Under the pieces are notes generated by a model. The model had not been told where the DNA came from. It worked only from the letters and a program-made list of their open reading frames with translations, and made no database searches. Of a DNA stretch of 64,000 bases, positions 62,277-64,000 are shown in pieces. Origin of the DNA: Paenibacillus sp. JNUCC-31 (GTDB lineage Bacteria > Bacillota > Bacilli > Paenibacillales > Paenibacillaceae); contig NZ_CP062165.1 in the NCBI RefSeq assembly GCF_014844075.1, forward strand, positions 620,001 through 684,000, in the 5' to 3' direction. The position numbers were made by a program, and so were the translations under genes. Each line of letters starts with the position of its first letter. Positions within the stretch are counted from its first letter, which is position 1.

Positions 62277-62317
62277 TCGTTCACCCGTGTCAGCGTATTA
62301 TCAGTCCATAAATCCAT
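62273..62317 (-). other. Possible 14-codon leader frame overlapping hepT
   Basis: ATG at 62317 follows GGAGGGGAAGG; it reads MDLWTDNTLTRVNE and stops in TGA overlapping the hepT ATG by two bases. The same frame is open upstream to 62404 (43 codons). hepT has only a poor ribosome site of its own, so translational coupling is plausible. The remaining 210 bp (62405-62613) of the gap hold an 8-bp inverted repeat (GACCAAGT at 62561-62568 / ACTTGGTC at 62606-62613) and no obvious gene. Confidence 0.4.
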
Positions 62318-62613
62318 GCTTACCTTCCCCTCCAGCAAGTCGGGCCTGCAGGCATAACGAAAAACCAGGGCTTGCCTTTCCTGCTTGCGTTCTTCTTTAA
62401 CGTACTAACCTTGTTCGAATGTCATGGCTGACACTCGGGAATTAAACTCTGCGACTTGTTCTGAAACATAAGTTCAGAAGCTGCCGGAGCATGGGTCAAG
62501 GCTGTGGCTCATACGAAGCATGACCATCAGCGCTCACCAATACCCCGGTATTTGGGGGGCGACCAAGTCACTTATGCACTTACTTATCAGATACAAAGCG
62601 AGAGTACTTGGTC

Positions 62614-63231
62614 CTATCCCCGTTCATCCGGTTCTCCCCATCTCGTAAACAGTTGATGTGGAATGCGAAGGCTATCGAGCACCTTACCCACCAGAAAAAG
62701 AATCAACTCGTCCATCGTTTGGGGTTTGTAATAAAAAGCAGGCATCGCTGGTATCATTCGGACACCAAGCCGGGAGAGCTTCAACATGTTCTCCAGATGG
62801 ATTGCATGTAAAGGCGTCTCACGCGGTACCAAAATCAGTGTTCTTCCCTCTTTCATCATGACATCAGCAGCACGGGACATCAGATTATCGGACGCCCCCT
62901 GTGCAATCGATGAAAGAGTGCCCATGGAACATGGCATAATTATCATGCCTTCTGCCAGGAAAGAACCGCTTGCGATTGAGGCACCAATATCACTAACGGG
63001 ATGATAGATTAGGGAACCAGCACGTTTGCCGAATTTTTCTTCCAGCACATGGTCCCGGTTCGTAATATCCCAGTCCATTTCTTCTTTCAATACACGCCAG
63101 CCGGCATTGGATATCACCAGATGCACGGTGTAATCCAGATCAAGCAGCGTTTCAATTAACCTGATGCCATATATACTGCCACTCGCTCCGGTAATTCCGA
63201 CAACCAGTCGTTTATTTTCCGGCTGATGCAT
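62614..63231 (-). CDS. ubiX: Flavin prenyltransferase (UbiX family)
   Basis: 205 aa. VGITGASGSIYGIRLIE (12-28) with FMN binding; LAEGMIIMPCSMGTLSSIAQGASDNLMSRAADV (about 92-124), LVPRETPLHAIHLENML (about 133-149). It makes prenyl-FMN for UbiD-type decarboxylases; in Firmicutes with the futalosine pathway it works in menaquinone synthesis (MqnQ-like context). Two bp from ubiA. Confidence 0.93.
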   Translation of the reverse strand: MHQPENKRLVVGITGASGSIYGIRLIETLLDLDYTVHLVISNAGWRVLKEEMDWDITNRDHVLEEKFGKRAGSLIYHPVSDIGASIASGSFLAEGMIIMPCSMGTLSSIAQGASDNLMSRAADVMMKEGRTLILVPRETPLHAIHLENMLKLSRLGVRMIPAMPAFYYKPQTMDELILFLVGKVLDSLRIPHQLFTRWGEPDERG

Positions 63232-63233
63232 CT

Positions 63234-64000
63234 TTATTTCACCGCCAGATCAATTAGAGTAAATGTAAATACAACCAGGCTTAGTACACTGTTCATGGTA
63301 AAGAACGCGGTTTGCACCCGGCTCATGTCATTTGGCGATACAATATAGTGCTCATAGAAAAGAATACCATAAGTAATCAGCATTCCGGCACCATACCACC
63401 AGCTTAGATCAGTCATCAATAACAAGGCCAGAAAACCAACTGCGGTAATCACGTGAAATAACTTGGCGATCTGCAATGATGTGTTAAGACCGAAACGGGA
63501 AGGTATGGAATGAAGTCCCTCACCCTGATCGAACTCCAGATCCTGACATGCGTAAATGATATCGAACCCTGCTGTCCAGAACACAATCGTAACGTACAGC
63601 ACAATCGCTGTCCAATCCATTGTACCCGTTACAGCTACCCAACCCCCAAGCGGAGCCAGACCAATAGTCATACCGAGTACTACATGGCACAACCATGTGA
63701 AACGTTTGGTATATGAATACAATACCAGCATAAATACAGCTATCGGCAACAATTGCATGGATAACACGTTAAGGTTGGAAGATGCCCAGAACAAAAGCAC
63801 AAACGACAATATGATAAAAATAACGACCTCACCGTTTTTCAATAAACCGGCCGGAATCGCTCTCATCGCGGTACGTGGGTTTTTCTTGTCTATCGCCTGG
63901 TCAATCATGCGGTTCAAGCCAAAAGCAGCGCTTCTTGCACCAATCATTGCCAGTAATACCCACATAATCTGGAGCCAGGTTGGGAATGTATCATTCACTA
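63234..64000 (-). CDS. ubiA: UbiA-family prenyltransferase, 5' end outside the window
   Basis: At least 254 aa remain; the family is about 290, so the N-terminus (30-40 residues) lies beyond the right edge. First Asp motif GLNRMIDQAIDKKNPRT (about 28-44), second ACQDLEFDQGEGLHSIPSRFG (about 160-180). Several membrane helices follow. It transfers a polyprenyl chain to an aromatic acceptor; with UbiX and HepT this is the menaquinone side-chain step (MqnP-like). Truncated by the window edge, not by a mutation. Confidence 0.9.
   Translation of the reverse strand, partial: VNDTFPTWLQIMWVLLAMIGARSAAFGLNRMIDQAIDKKNPRTAMRAIPAGLLKNGEVVIFIILSFVLLFWASSNLNVLSMQLLPIAVFMLVLYSYTKRFTWLCHVVLGMTIGLAPLGGWVAVTGTMDWTAIVLYVTIVFWTAGFDIIYACQDLEFDQGEGLHSIPSRFGLNTSLQIAKLFHVITAVGFLALLLMTDLSWWYGAGMLITYGILFYEHYIVSPNDMSRVQTAFFTMNSVLSLVVFTFTLIDLAVK

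Noticed and set aside
1..64000. Defence island, phage, CRISPR, BGC or other novel multi-gene system
   Set aside because: The window is core metabolism with Bacillus-like order; nothing of that kind was visible.

Overview
The window looks like chromosome of a low-to-mid GC Firmicute, most likely Paenibacillus. I base this on protein content and Bacillus-type gene order: panB-panC-panD, dinG, a YpmB-like gene, asnS and dnaD; cca-birA; bshA-bshB1-mgsA-dapB; ypjD/C/B/A-qcrCBA; and a supra-operon hepT-ndk-cheR-aroC-aroB-aroH-trpEDCFBA-hisC-tyrA. Bacillithiol genes, a menaquinol:cytochrome c reductase and T-box/TRAP-type attenuators fit the same group. I see no rRNA, tRNA, CRISPR array, intact insertion sequence or prophage. 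Nearly everything is core metabolism.

Layout. 1-3.8 kb: a DeoR-type regulator and nagA (minus strand), a LysR regulator (plus), and between them a decayed gene fragment. 3.8-12.4 kb: methionine salvage (mtnU, mtnE, mtnW, mtnX, mtnB) wrapped round proline synthesis (proB, proA, proI). The pro genes sit behind a T-box leader whose specifier region holds proline codons, and mtnW-mtnX-mtnB continue from proI with overlapping starts and stops. 12.5-14.9 kb: an ECF sigma factor, its probable anti-sigma and a three-repeat membrane protein; the sigma gene seems to start at ATT. 15-31 kb (minus): dnaD, asnS, ackA, a 3-hydroxybutyryl-CoA dehydrogenase, a short FtsH-like protease, a YpmB-like protein, MTA/SAH deaminase, rex, dinG, a TPR protein and panD-panC-panB. 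31-43 kb: birA, cca, bshA, bshB1, mgsA, dapB, TPR, MazG-like, YitT, YpjB, DUF1405, qcrCBA and a DUF2487 gene. A 203-bp element with perfect 13-bp terminal inverted repeats lies between mgsA and dapB.

43-47 kb holds small or poorly known genes (an IDEAL-domain protein of 59 aa, gamma-carbonic-anhydrase-like, XPB-like wing-helix protein, histidine phosphatase) and a second ECF sigma/anti-sigma pair. The 750-bp gap after it contains an ECF-type promoter with a terminator-bearing leader and, on the opposite strand, a consensus sigma-A promoter driving a short intrinsically terminated transcript (candidate small RNA). 48-64 kb is the aromatic amino acid supra-operon, running leftwards from ubiA (cut by the window edge) through ubiX, hepT, ndk, cheR, aroC, aroB, aroH, trpEDCFBA, hisC and tyrA. 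The trp leader has a good promoter, then eleven regularly spaced NAG triplets (a TRAP-type site) and, about 320 nt later, a perfect terminator before trpE.

The genes work together as central anabolism: chorismate to Trp and Tyr, pantothenate, lysine/cell wall precursor, proline, Met salvage from MTA, bacillithiol, and respiration with redox control through Rex. The most interesting items are regulatory RNA and non-coding structures rather than a new enzyme system. All function calls come from reading the sequence; no database search was run.
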